From JABMMZ01 sp044341025 (GTDB lineage: Bacteria > Bacteroidota > Bacteroidia > NS11-12g > UBA955), in contig JBIISM010000005.1 in the NCBI GenBank assembly GCA_044341025.1, positions 90,285 through 154,284 on the forward strand: 64,000 nucleotides of DNA, given 5' to 3'. The position numbers and the translations under genes are program-made. Below the pieces are notes generated by a model. That model saw only the letters and a program-made list of their open reading frames with translations. It searched no databases and was not told where the DNA came from. Positions 15,524 through 24,800 of the stretch are shown piece after piece; the first letter of the stretch is position 1, and the number at the start of each line of letters is the position of its first letter.

Positions 15524-17278
15524 CTAATTAATTGATTGGCTAATAATGGAATGAATCTGTTCTTTAATTTTAGAATTGCTTAATCCTTCAATTTGATATA
15601 GGGTTTCCATGCTGCCGTGGCTAACAAAATGATCTTTAATAGAAATTGAATGAATTTTTGATTTCGAGTTTGTTTTTGAAGCCTCTAACATAATTGTGCT
15701 TGCAACACTTCCAATTTCTTGGCCCTCCTCAATTACGATGATATCACGGTATATTTCAAAAACTTTTTTTAATAATGAAGCATCCAATGGTTTGACAAAA
15801 CGTAAATCGTAATGTGAAATATTTAATTCTTCTGCAATTTCTTGACATCTGATTCCTATAGTCCCGATGCTTATAAGAGCAGTTTTTTGACACCGTTCAC
15901 TTAAGACCACTGAACTTCCAATTTCTAATTTTACTAATGGACTGTCTGTAAATTCCTCACCTGCTTCACCCCTAGGATAACGAATTACAATTGGCCCTTT
16001 TTTATAAATAGAGGCCGTATAAATTGCATTTCTTAATTCCATTTGATTTCTGGGAGAAATGATACATATATTAGGTATAGTTTGAAGAAATGCGAGGTCA
16101 AAAACACCATGGTGGGTTGGCCCATCTTCGCCCACCAAACCTGCTCGGTCAATTGCGAAAATAACTGGTAAATTCTGCAAAGCTACATCATGAATTAATT
16201 GATCATAGCCTCTTTGTAAAAATGTTGAATATATGCAACAGAATACAGTCAATCCTGATGCTGCCAATCCGGCCGAAAATGTTATTGCATGCTGCTCTGC
16301 AATGCCAACATCAAAAACTCTATCTGGAAAAATTTCTTGCATAAAATGCAAAGAACTGCCTGATACCATAGCAGGAGTAACTGCAACAATATTTTCATCT
16401 TTCTGCGCTATCTCAAGTAATGTTTTACCAAAAATATCTTGATACTTTACCCGCAAATCCTTTGGTTTGGTGTTTTTGCCTGATAGTTTGTCGAATTTAG
16501 AAGTGCTGTGCCACTTTGTTTGCTCCAATTCGGCTGGTTCATAACCTTTGCCTTTAAGTGTTTTTATATGTATAATTTTCGGACCAGAAAGCAATTTGCT
16601 TCTTTCTAAAACAGAAATTAATGCATTTAAATCGTGCCCGTCTATTGGACCTAAATATTGGAATCCTAAATCTGTAAAGAAATTTTCTTTTTTGAATTCT
16701 AGTTTTTCCAAGTATTCGCCAAGTGCGCCTTGACTTGGATCAATGCCAATATGGTTGTCGTTGATGATGATAGAAATATTGCAATTTGATGTCCCAGCGT
16801 TGTTAAGCGCCTCAAAAGCTTGACCAGCACTTAATGCACCATCTCCTATCACTGCGATGTGTTGCCTGTCGATTTTTTTTAGAATGGCCGCTTGCGCATA
16901 TCCCAGGGCTGCTGAAATTGAGGTTGAAGAATGCGCAGTTCCAAATGGATCGAATTCACTTTCACTCATTTTAGGAAATCCACTAATGCCCTCAAATTGC
17001 CTTAAAGTATGAAAAAGAGTTTTTCTTTTGGTTAAGATTTTGTGCGCGTAAGCTTGATGCCCAACATCCCAAATTAAAATGTCATTTGGCGTGTCAAATA
17101 CTCTGTGCAGCGCCACACTTAACTCAACAACCCCAAGGTTTGCGGCAAAATGACCACCGTATTCAGCAATTTGCTCAATTAGATAATTTCTTAGCCAATT
17201 TGCATAATCATTTAGACTGCTGAATGGCAATTGTTTCAATTGCTGCGGACTATCAATTTCTTCAAAGCTTGGTATCAC
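15524..17278 (-). CDS. dxs: 1-deoxy-D-xylulose-5-phosphate synthase
   Basis: DXS joins pyruvate and glyceraldehyde 3-phosphate, the first step of the MEP isoprenoid pathway. Visible are GGHFAANLG near the N-terminus, the thiamine motif GDGALSAGQAFEALNNAG followed by IIINDN, the IDGHD loop, the transketolase pyrimidine domain (FDVGIAEQHA) and DRAGLVGEDGPTHHG. The 584 residues are shorter than the about 620 of E. coli, with the loss mostly in the loop after the thiamine motif. The only suitable start is GTG at 17278, and the alignment of the first residues supports it. That GTG lies 4 bases after a TATTTTTG -7 box, so the mRNA may be leaderless. Confidence 0.95.
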   Translation of the reverse strand: MIPSFEEIDSPQQLKQLPFSSLNDYANWLRNYLIEQIAEYGGHFAANLGVVELSVALHRVFDTPNDILIWDVGHQAYAHKILTKRKTLFHTLRQFEGISGFPKMSESEFDPFGTAHSSTSISAALGYAQAAILKKIDRQHIAVIGDGALSAGQAFEALNNAGTSNCNISIIINDNHIGIDPSQGALGEYLEKLEFKKENFFTDLGFQYLGPIDGHDLNALISVLERSKLLSGPKIIHIKTLKGKGYEPAELEQTKWHSTSKFDKLSGKNTKPKDLRVKYQDIFGKTLLEIAQKDENIVAVTPAMVSGSSLHFMQEIFPDRVFDVGIAEQHAITFSAGLAASGLTVFCCIYSTFLQRGYDQLIHDVALQNLPVIFAIDRAGLVGEDGPTHHGVFDLAFLQTIPNICIISPRNQMELRNAIYTASIYKKGPIVIRYPRGEAGEEFTDSPLVKLEIGSSVVLSERCQKTALISIGTIGIRCQEIAEELNISHYDLRFVKPLDASLLKKVFEIYRDIIVIEEGQEIGSVASTIMLEASKTNSKSKIHSISIKDHFVSHGSMETLYQIEGLSNSKIKEQIHSIISQSIN

Positions 17279-17282
17279 TTTG

Positions 17283-17290
17283 CAAAAATA
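17283..17290 (-). promoter_or_regulatory. -7 box (TATTTTTG) 4 nt before the GTG of dxs
   Basis: This is a full TAnnTTTG match on the minus strand. The distance to the GTG start codon is 4 bases, which would place the transcription start at the start codon. The -33 element is not clear. Confidence 0.5.
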
Positions 17291-17370
17291 GGTAAATTAG
17301 CGATTTTTATAGTATTTCTGATCTTCTTGAATGCTAATATTTAGCCCCTTATTTGCTGAATAAATTCCTT

Positions 17371-17401
17371 TTTGTCAAATATCCGATAAATTGTACTTTT
17401 G
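17371..17401 (+). promoter_or_regulatory. Promoter of the fused E1 gene
   Basis: TTTG (17371-17374), 19-base spacer, TACTTTTG (17394-17401) is a complete match to the Bacteroidota sigma factor consensus. The predicted start site lies about 12 bases before the ATG at 17418, so the longer frame starting with TTG at 17391 is ruled out because it lies inside the promoter. Confidence 0.8.
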
Positions 17402-17417
17402 CACTATTGCACCAACT

Positions 17418-19802
17418 ATGGCAAAAGATAAACAAAACATGGATTTTGAAGCTTTTAGAGCTGAGGTATTAAGCGATTATAAACTGGTATTTGAAAGCCG
17501 ACAAGCAAGTTTATTGGGCCGAAAGGAAGTATTAACTGGAAAAGCAAAGTTTGGTATTTTCGGTGATGGTAAAGAAGTTGCTCAAATTGCTATGGCAAAA
17601 GCCTTTAAAAAAGGGGATACCAGAAGTGGCTATTACCGCGATCAGACCTTTATGTTTGCCACTGGTATTAATACCATTCAACAATTCTTTGCGCAATTGT
17701 ACGCACATACTGATATTGAAGCTGAGCCAAATAGCGCAGGAAGAAGCATGAATGGACATTTTGGTTCAAGACAGCTCGATGAAAATGGGAATTGGCTTCC
17801 GCAAACAGATCGTTTTAATTCATCCTCGGATATTTCTCCAACTGCTGGTCAAATGCCTAGATTATTGGGTTTAGCACTCGCTTCAAAATTATACAGACAA
17901 AATCCTGATTTACACAATTTCACTGATTTTTCTAATCAAGGAAATGAAGTTGCCTTCGGAACTATTGGCAATGCAAGTACCAGTGAAGGTGGTTTTTGGG
18001 AAGTAATAAATGCCGCAGGTGTATTGCAAGTTCCTATGGCAATGAGCGTTTGGGATGATGGATATGGAATTTCTGTGCCAGCTAAATACCAAACAACAAA
18101 AGAAAATATCAGCACATTGTTAAAAGGATTTAATAGTGGTGCGGATGGAGTTGGTGTTGACATTTATAATGCCAAAGGTTGGGATTACGCGGAGTTGTGT
18201 AAAGTATATCAAGATGCGATTGAGCATTGCAGAACCTTGCATAGACCAGTTTTAATACACATTAATGAAGTTACTCAACCCCAAGGTCATAGTACCTCGG
18301 GTTCACATGAACGCTACAAATCAAAAGAGAGATTGCAATGGGAGCTTGATTTTGATTGTGTTAAAAAAATGCGTGAATGGATTGAAGAAAATAAAATAGC
18401 AAGCGCTAATGAATTAAACGATATTGAGAATGGAGCAATAGAATATGTTAATACTTGTAGAAAGAATGCCTGGGAAGCTTTTATAGCGCCAATGAAAAAA
18501 GAATTGGCAGATGTAATTGATCTGTTTGGTGTAATAACGCATCCATCAGCAGTAGAAGCAGTTAAAACTTTAGTGTCGACCAAAGATGCCATTAGAAAAG
18601 ACATTGGAATGGCAATTAACAAAGTCCTTATTGCGACAATTTCCAGCCAAATTGAGGGAAGAAGTGAATTAAAAGAATACTATGAGGCCTTTATAAAAGA
18701 AAATCACAATCGATATTCTTCTTATTTACACAGCGCGTCAAATTCAAGTATTGGATCAATTGGTGAAATTAAAGCAGAGTATGCTGATGAAATATTAGTT
18801 GATGGCAGAGAAGTTGTTCTTGCTTGTTTTGATGCAGCATTAGAGCGTGATCCTAGAGTATTCGCATTTGGCGAAGATGTTGGAACGATAGGCGATGTAA
18901 ATCAAGGATTTGCTGGGATGCAAGAGAAATATGGCGAACTCCGAGTTTCAGATACGGGAATCCGAGAATTAAGCATCATCGGTCAGGGCATAGGCACAGC
19001 TTTGCGCGGCCTTAGACCAATTGCGGAAATACAATATTTGGATTATTTATTGTATGCCCTTCAAATCATGAGCGATGATATAGCTACCCTTCAATACAGA
19101 ACAAGAGGTGGTCAGAAAGCACCAATTATTATTAGAACTAGAGGGCATAGACTTGAGGGTATTTGGCATAGTGGATCTCCAATGGGCATGATTGTTCATG
19201 CTGTTAGAGGAATGCATGTATGCGTGCCAAGAAATATGACTCAAGCGGCAGGAATGTATAATTTGCTGTTAAAGGCAGATGAGCCGGCTTTGGTGATAGA
19301 GTGTTTAAATGGATACAGATTGAAAGAGAAAATGCCAAGTAATATTGGTGAATTTACTGTCCCTTTGGGTATGCCAGAAATAATCAATAATGGCAATGAT
19401 GTAACAATAGTGGGTTATGGCAGTACGCTTCGCATCATTCAAGATGCCATTAAAAAGTTAGAAGAGGTAGGCATCAGTTGTGAGTTGATTGACGTTCAAA
19501 CATTATTGCCATTTGATACCAGCCACACAATTGTAGATTCAATCAAGAAAACCAATAAGGTGGTGTTTATAGATGAAGATGTTCCAGGGGGTGCAACATC
19601 CTACATGATGCAAAAAGTTCTAGAAGAGCAAAAGGCATATTTACATCTTGATGCTGCGCCATTGACCATTACTTCTAAAGCACACCGACCGGCATATGGT
19701 ACAGATGGTGATTATTTCTCTAAGCCAAATGCAGAGGAGATTTTTATTCGTATTTATGAATTGATGAGCGAATACAATCCAAATAAGTATCCTGTTTTTT
19801 AA
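17418..19802 (+). CDS. 2-oxoacid dehydrogenase E1, alpha and beta subunits fused
   Basis: This 794-residue protein joins an E1-alpha half (to about residue 440) and an E1-beta half (about 460-794), as in many Bacteroidota. It should decarboxylate branched-chain or related 2-oxoacids with thiamine diphosphate for an E2 partner. Motifs are RSGYYRDQTFM and GHSTSGSHERYK in the alpha half, and FGEDVGTIGDVNQGF, TGIRELSIIGQGIG and HRPAYGTDGD in the beta half. The usual thiamine-magnesium motif GDG...NN reads GNAS...WDDGYG here, so the Asp and Asn ligands are swapped. E2 and E3 genes are not adjacent. The ATG at 17418 is chosen because the promoter covers the earlier TTG. Confidence 0.9.
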   Translation: MAKDKQNMDFEAFRAEVLSDYKLVFESRQASLLGRKEVLTGKAKFGIFGDGKEVAQIAMAKAFKKGDTRSGYYRDQTFMFATGINTIQQFFAQLYAHTDIEAEPNSAGRSMNGHFGSRQLDENGNWLPQTDRFNSSSDISPTAGQMPRLLGLALASKLYRQNPDLHNFTDFSNQGNEVAFGTIGNASTSEGGFWEVINAAGVLQVPMAMSVWDDGYGISVPAKYQTTKENISTLLKGFNSGADGVGVDIYNAKGWDYAELCKVYQDAIEHCRTLHRPVLIHINEVTQPQGHSTSGSHERYKSKERLQWELDFDCVKKMREWIEENKIASANELNDIENGAIEYVNTCRKNAWEAFIAPMKKELADVIDLFGVITHPSAVEAVKTLVSTKDAIRKDIGMAINKVLIATISSQIEGRSELKEYYEAFIKENHNRYSSYLHSASNSSIGSIGEIKAEYADEILVDGREVVLACFDAALERDPRVFAFGEDVGTIGDVNQGFAGMQEKYGELRVSDTGIRELSIIGQGIGTALRGLRPIAEIQYLDYLLYALQIMSDDIATLQYRTRGGQKAPIIIRTRGHRLEGIWHSGSPMGMIVHAVRGMHVCVPRNMTQAAGMYNLLLKADEPALVIECLNGYRLKEKMPSNIGEFTVPLGMPEIINNGNDVTIVGYGSTLRIIQDAIKKLEEVGISCELIDVQTLLPFDTSHTIVDSIKKTNKVVFIDEDVPGGATSYMMQKVLEEQKAYLHLDAAPLTITSKAHRPAYGTDGDYFSKPNAEEIFIRIYELMSEYNPNKYPVF

Positions 19803-19807
19803 GAGAA

Positions 19808-20860
19808 TTAGAATTCTTCTTCTTCAGTTGTTTCGCTTATTTTAATTACGCGTTTCTTGGTGTATTGATTTCTAATAAATATATACACAGCACAAAGTGC
19901 AACTGTTAAAATAAACAAAATACTTAATTGTGCAGATGGTCTGCCCTGCAATGGGAGAGCAATAACAATAATTGATACCAAAGCTTGCAACGATGCGTAT
20001 ATAATAGCTATATTAACGTGCTTGTATTTTCCAACATGGACCAATTTTTTAAAGAGAAAATCACGGTGAGGAACAAAAATATTTTCTCTTAATAGAAGCT
20101 TAAAAATAACGGTAAGGCCTGCATCTATTCCAAAGACAGAAAACAACAATAAGTAGGCGAAATTCCCGGTTTTAAAGATCAAATTCATGATTAAATAAAG
20201 AATGATAAAGGCTAAGGCGATACTTCCCGTGTCGCCCGCAAAAACGATCGCCTTACGTCGCAAATTTAAACCAAGGAAAATAGATATTCCAATGATGTAT
20301 GTATATAAAAATTCATTTTTTATAAATGTTACTTCATTGCCTTGAATGTCTGTAGAATTAGAATTTAACCAAAGCAAACTAAGAAGTATCACTAACGTGT
20401 TCAAACCAAGCATGCCATTTATGCCATCCATGAAATTAAACGCATTTAAAACGCCGATACCGAGTATTACAATAGCAATAATTAATGGCCATTTTTCGAT
20501 GAACATATAACTAAAAGGAAGTTCAATAGCCATTACCAACAAGGCGAAAATTTGAAAAATAAGTCTAATGAAATGTTTAATAAAAAACAAATCATCCATA
20601 TAACTCACAAGTCCAATTAAAATTAAACCAATAATGAAGTATCCATTTATTGTGTAAGGGAATGCTATGCTGTATACAAGTAAACCAAATAAAACAAAAA
20701 TGCCAAATCCGGTAATGGTTCGGTTAACGTGCGAACTTCTGCCAACAGGATGGTCATAAATTTTGAAAAAATGAGCCGTCTTTATATACATCAAAGTGAA
20801 TATAATAAAGCACACTGGCGCAATCAAATAGTAGTAAAATTCGATTGCTGTTTTATTCAT
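19808..20860 (-). CDS. Polyprenyl-phosphate sugar-1-phosphate transferase (WecA/TagO/MraY family)
   Basis: The 350-residue protein has about ten membrane helices and the family's cytoplasmic motifs: the loop after helix 1 (DHPVGRSSHVNR, about 38-49), MDDLFF (about 88), NAFNFMDGINGM (about 139-150) and FAGDTGSIAL (about 208). A basic PHRDFLFKK loop near 262 matches the HxxD-type sugar-recognition loop. It transfers a sugar-1-phosphate from a UDP-sugar to undecaprenyl phosphate, starting O-antigen, capsule or other polymer synthesis. It is the last gene in an operon with an acyl-CoA ligase (8-base overlap) and a glycosyltransferase fusion. It ends 5 bases from the convergent E1 gene. Confidence 0.9.
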   Translation of the reverse strand: MNKTAIEFYYYLIAPVCFIIFTLMYIKTAHFFKIYDHPVGRSSHVNRTITGFGIFVLFGLLVYSIAFPYTINGYFIIGLILIGLVSYMDDLFFIKHFIRLIFQIFALLVMAIELPFSYMFIEKWPLIIAIVILGIGVLNAFNFMDGINGMLGLNTLVILLSLLWLNSNSTDIQGNEVTFIKNEFLYTYIIGISIFLGLNLRRKAIVFAGDTGSIALAFIILYLIMNLIFKTGNFAYLLLFSVFGIDAGLTVIFKLLLRENIFVPHRDFLFKKLVHVGKYKHVNIAIIYASLQALVSIIVIALPLQGRPSAQLSILFILTVALCAVYIFIRNQYTKKRVIKISETTEEEEF

Positions 20861-22730
20861 ACATTTTTTCTATCCAAATTTTATACCGGTCTTCAATCAC
20901 CTTTCTTTTTTGCTTCAAAGTTACAGTCAATTCTCCGGTATCTACTGTGAAGGCTTTTCGTTTTACAATGAAATCTCTAATTCTTGCATAATTTGACAAT
21001 GATTGAGATAGTTTTTTAATGTCTTCTTGAATCCAGTTCTTGATTTTTTCATCCAAGATGACATCCGTTTCATCTTCAAAAAACTGTTTACTTAATCCAA
21101 AAAAATCTTTTAGGTGCTCTTCTTTAGGTATTACAATTGCTGTAACAAATTCTTTCTTATCTCCAATGATAAAGATTTGTTCAATTTTATCGCTTTGTAA
21201 ATAAGTGTTTTCAATTGGTGTTGGATATATGTTTTTGCCTAAACTCGTTTTGAGCATGTTTTTATACCGATCCGTAATTTTTAAATAACCTTTTTCAAAT
21301 TTTCCAATGTCACCTGTATGAAACCAACCTTCCGTGTCCATTACCAATGCAGTTTCAGAGGGATTGTTGTAATAACCCAACATAATATTTGGACCTTTAC
21401 AAAGTATTTCCCCTTCAGCACTTTCAAAATCAGGTTTGAAATTATGGTAAGTTTGAATGGTGATTAGTTCTTTTGTCTCGATGTCTTGAATTGCAACTTG
21501 CTGTCTAGGGGCAACTCTTCCGCTTGTTCCATGTATTTGTCTTTCAAACTCATTTACAGTTACAAATGGGGATGTTTCCGTTAAGCCAAAACCTTGTTGA
21601 CATCTGATGCCGATATTGCCAAAAAATTCGCCAACATGCTGAGGTAGCGCGCCACCACCAGAAACAAGTAATTTTAATTTACCACCAAGTTTAGCTTTAA
21701 TTTTACTAAAAACTAATTTTTCAGCTAAGCGGTGTTTTAAAGATAGAATAAATCCAATTGATTTATTTTCTTCCTTTGTTTTTCTGCATTGCTCCCCAAT
21801 GTTAAGGCTCCATAAAAATATTTTTGCGGCTAATCCACCTTTTGCCAAAGCATTTCCTTTAATTTTTGCTTCCAACTTTTCCAAGAGTCTAGGCACACAC
21901 GTCATTATACTAGGTGTCGCTTCGGTAAAATTCTGAGAAACCTTTTCAATGCTTTCTGCAAATGCTATTTGAGCGCCGATGAAACTCGGCAAGTAATAAC
22001 CAGCCATTCTTTCATAAACATGGCTTAATGGCAAAAAGGATAAAAATCTATCTTCCTTATTAACTGAAGGGCATAAGTCTTTTGCATCATAACAATTACT
22101 CATGAAATTATAATGGCTTAACATGGTTCCTTTTGGAACACCTGTTGTGCCACTTGTGTATATTAGAGCAGCTAAATCATTGTGTTGAATGGTAGGCAAT
22201 ATCTTACTGATTTCTGCTTCCAGCCCAGGCCATAAATCTTCGCCAATTGCTTTTGCCTTTTCTATAGATATAATTTTATCATTGTCAATCTTGGATTCAA
22301 ATGTGGTAAACACTTTTTGAATTTTTGGACATTGACTTTCAACTTTCTGGAATTTTTTCAATAAAAACGGGTTTCCAACTAAAACGGCGATACTTTCACT
22401 GTCATTTAAAATAAAAGCCGTTTCATCCGCTGTAAGTGTGGGGTAAATCGATACATTCACCGCTCCTATTTTTTGAAGTGCTTGGTCAAAATAAATGAAT
22501 TCAGGACAATTTTCTAAAATTATAGAAAGCTTATCGCCTTTTCTAACCCCAATATGGTGTAGATATGCGGCCCATTTATTTATGTTTTCAAAGGTTTCAC
22601 TATAAGTAATGTTTTGGTAGTCATTGCCAATTTTCTCCATCAAGAACACATGGTCCGGATTGTGGATTTTATAAGCAGAATTCAATAGAAATTCATGAAG
22701 TGATCCAAAATCAGGGTCTTTTATTTCCAT
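20853..22730 (-). CDS. Long-chain fatty acid-CoA ligase (AMP-forming)
   Basis: The 625-residue enzyme activates a fatty acid with ATP to acyl-AMP and then acyl-CoA. The AMP-binding signature YTSGTTGVPKGTMLSHYN is near residues 190-208. The second motif GFGLTETSP and the hinge region WFHTGDIGKFEKGYLKITDR are present, and a C-terminal lysine region follows. The length and the long insert with LKHRLAEKLVFSKI match the FadD15/long-chain group that includes eukaryotic-like ACSLs. It is encoded 2 bases after the glycosyltransferase fusion and overlaps the WecA-like gene by 8 bases, so all three are co-translated. A link between lipid activation and glycan synthesis is only suggested by this. Confidence 0.92.
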   Translation of the reverse strand: MEIKDPDFGSLHEFLLNSAYKIHNPDHVFLMEKIGNDYQNITYSETFENINKWAAYLHHIGVRKGDKLSIILENCPEFIYFDQALQKIGAVNVSIYPTLTADETAFILNDSESIAVLVGNPFLLKKFQKVESQCPKIQKVFTTFESKIDNDKIISIEKAKAIGEDLWPGLEAEISKILPTIQHNDLAALIYTSGTTGVPKGTMLSHYNFMSNCYDAKDLCPSVNKEDRFLSFLPLSHVYERMAGYYLPSFIGAQIAFAESIEKVSQNFTEATPSIMTCVPRLLEKLEAKIKGNALAKGGLAAKIFLWSLNIGEQCRKTKEENKSIGFILSLKHRLAEKLVFSKIKAKLGGKLKLLVSGGGALPQHVGEFFGNIGIRCQQGFGLTETSPFVTVNEFERQIHGTSGRVAPRQQVAIQDIETKELITIQTYHNFKPDFESAEGEILCKGPNIMLGYYNNPSETALVMDTEGWFHTGDIGKFEKGYLKITDRYKNMLKTSLGKNIYPTPIENTYLQSDKIEQIFIIGDKKEFVTAIVIPKEEHLKDFFGLSKQFFEDETDVILDEKIKNWIQEDIKKLSQSLSNYARIRDFIVKRKAFTVDTGELTVTLKQKRKVIEDRYKIWIEKMYE

Positions 22731-22732
22731 AT

Positions 22733-24709
22733 TTATTGACTTTTTAATGTTGCGAAGTTATTCGAAAAAAAGACTTTTGCAAGACAATTTAAGTCATTCT
22801 GCCAATGATAATTTAATGCGTAATTGAAATTGATGCCAGAAATAAGCTGAGCGTCTAATTTTCTATTACTTAACTCCTGACCTATACTGAATACTCCATT
22901 AGGAATTTTTGGCAATATTTCGTTGTTCGAACCCACTTGATATGAAACCCAGGTTAAATGGCCTTTGAGACAACTTTTCCAATGTCTGAAAATTTTCAAA
23001 AAGTAGCTTGGCCTGAATAACAATATTGGAGCAAGAACTAAAAAAATGGCACACATAATTAAATCAAAATACCGCTTTTCCTTTTTAACTTGATTGCTGC
23101 TTAATGCGGGTGCAATATTTACACTGTAAAATTCTCCGGTTGTATTTTTTGAATTGCTGCCGATAATGTGTGCACCCATTTCAGGCATAATTTTGAATTT
23201 AATTCCCTTTGTGTTTGTTTGACCCATAATGTTCATTATTTCAGCACTAGAGATGTCTTTTGTACAAAAAATAATCTCATTTGCTTTATAAATTTCTATA
23301 AGTAATGCTAAATTTTGAACCCCACCAATCCAATCTCCCTTAGCATGTTCGTTTTTGGGTTTAATAAATCCTAGTAATTTAAAACGGGCAGGGTAATTTA
23401 ATAAAATATGCTTTACACGTTCGCATTCTTCTTTATTACCAACAATAAGCACTTGAGACATTTGGCTTGCAGAAGTGTCAAAATGTTTGAATTTGATAAA
23501 ATGGTAACAAATTCGAATAAACACTGTTACCAATAAAGTCCAAGTAGACCCAAGTAATATTAAGGCTCTAGAATATCTTAAGTTCTCTGGCATTAAGGCA
23601 TAAATTGCAAGTAAAATAAAACTACCTAAAAAAACACCTTTTACCGTCTTACTTAATTTAAATGGTTCATTGTATCCACCTGCTATGTATATGCCGCTTA
23701 ACCACATCAAAATGTATATCGGCACATGCAGCTGAATATAAATTGGCGGATAAAAACCACCAACAACATATTTATTATAGATTTCCCAATACCTCATTAA
23801 ACCATAATAACCTATAAAAATGATTAGAAAGTCAAATGTAAATAACTTCAATGCATTTAGCGACCGAATGAATACTGCGAATGCTGCTCTAACAAAAATG
23901 GCTAAATTAATACATAAACTAAACCACCAACCTTGCTGTTTTGTGTAGTGTTTGTTAGCAAATTTAGCCATAGCTAAATAGAATATTTTTACATAGTTTA
24001 CACTGTGCTTCTTTGTGCTTTCTCCTTTGTAGTGAATAATCGTCGTATCAGCAAAATAGTAATTAGAATATCCAGCCTTGATTATTCGGTAGCTTAAATC
24101 AATATCTTCTCCATACATAAAGAAGCTTTCATCTAGCAGTCCAACCTGCTCTAAAACTGATTTTTTAACCATTAAAAAGGCGCCACTTAAAATGTCTGCC
24201 TTATGGTTTTCGTGTTCATTTAGATAACTTAGATGGTAAGCGCCAAACCGTTTGGATTTAGGAAAAAGTTTTGCTAAGCCAGACATCTTGTAAAAAGCAA
24301 CTGATGGAGTAGGTAGGCCTCGTTTAGATTCTGGAAGAAAATCTCCACGTCCATCAATCATTCTAACGCCCAAAGCCCCCGCATCGGAGGTGTGGTCTAA
24401 GAAATATACAGTTTTAGTTAAGGTGTCTTCACCAACCACTGTGTCGGGATTTAACAACAATATATTTCTGCCTGTTGAAGTTTTAATGCCTTGATTGTTC
24501 GCTTTGCTAAAACCGACATTATCTGTGTTGGCAATTAAAACCACGTCTTTAAATTTCTCTGTTACCATGTCACATGATTCATCAGCAGAATTATTGTCAA
24601 CGACTATTATTTCAACTTGAAGATTGTGAATGGCTTTATAAACGGATAACAAAGTTTGCTCAAGAAGCGCTTTGACATTGTAATTAACTATAATAATTGA
24701 TAAATCCAT
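22733..24709 (-). CDS. GT2 glycosyltransferase fused to a degenerate polyprenyl-phosphate sugar transferase module
   Basis: Residues 1-240 are a GT2 domain of the rhamnosyltransferase type: SIIIVNYNV, VVDNNSADES, LLLNPDTVV and MYGEDIDLSYR with the metal-binding and catalytic-base motifs. Residues 255-415 form a set of membrane helices and 420-545 a Rossmann-like domain (VLIVGNKEEC), as in the N-terminal half of WbaP/CpsE-type sugar transferases. Then comes KRYFDLIMCAIFLVLAP, which is the usual entry to the phosphoglycosyl transferase domain, but the following catalytic block (Arg/Asp-Glu core) is shortened and altered, with only remnants like LKGHLTWVSY. The C-terminal part may be inactive and structural. 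It is first in the operon with the acyl-CoA ligase and the WecA-like gene. Confidence 0.8.
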   Translation of the reverse strand: MDLSIIIVNYNVKALLEQTLLSVYKAIHNLQVEIIVVDNNSADESCDMVTEKFKDVVLIANTDNVGFSKANNQGIKTSTGRNILLLNPDTVVGEDTLTKTVYFLDHTSDAGALGVRMIDGRGDFLPESKRGLPTPSVAFYKMSGLAKLFPKSKRFGAYHLSYLNEHENHKADILSGAFLMVKKSVLEQVGLLDESFFMYGEDIDLSYRIIKAGYSNYYFADTTIIHYKGESTKKHSVNYVKIFYLAMAKFANKHYTKQQGWWFSLCINLAIFVRAAFAVFIRSLNALKLFTFDFLIIFIGYYGLMRYWEIYNKYVVGGFYPPIYIQLHVPIYILMWLSGIYIAGGYNEPFKLSKTVKGVFLGSFILLAIYALMPENLRYSRALILLGSTWTLLVTVFIRICYHFIKFKHFDTSASQMSQVLIVGNKEECERVKHILLNYPARFKLLGFIKPKNEHAKGDWIGGVQNLALLIEIYKANEIIFCTKDISSAEIMNIMGQTNTKGIKFKIMPEMGAHIIGSNSKNTTGEFYSVNIAPALSSNQVKKEKRYFDLIMCAIFLVLAPILLFRPSYFLKIFRHWKSCLKGHLTWVSYQVGSNNEILPKIPNGVFSIGQELSNRKLDAQLISGINFNYALNYHWQNDLNCLAKVFFSNNFATLKSQ

Positions 24710-24800
24710 TTATAAAGCTTTAGGCAATAAAAAGGCGAAGCTAAGAAATTTTTTATTAATCATGACACAATTATGTGGCTAATGAGAATTAGAATAATTC

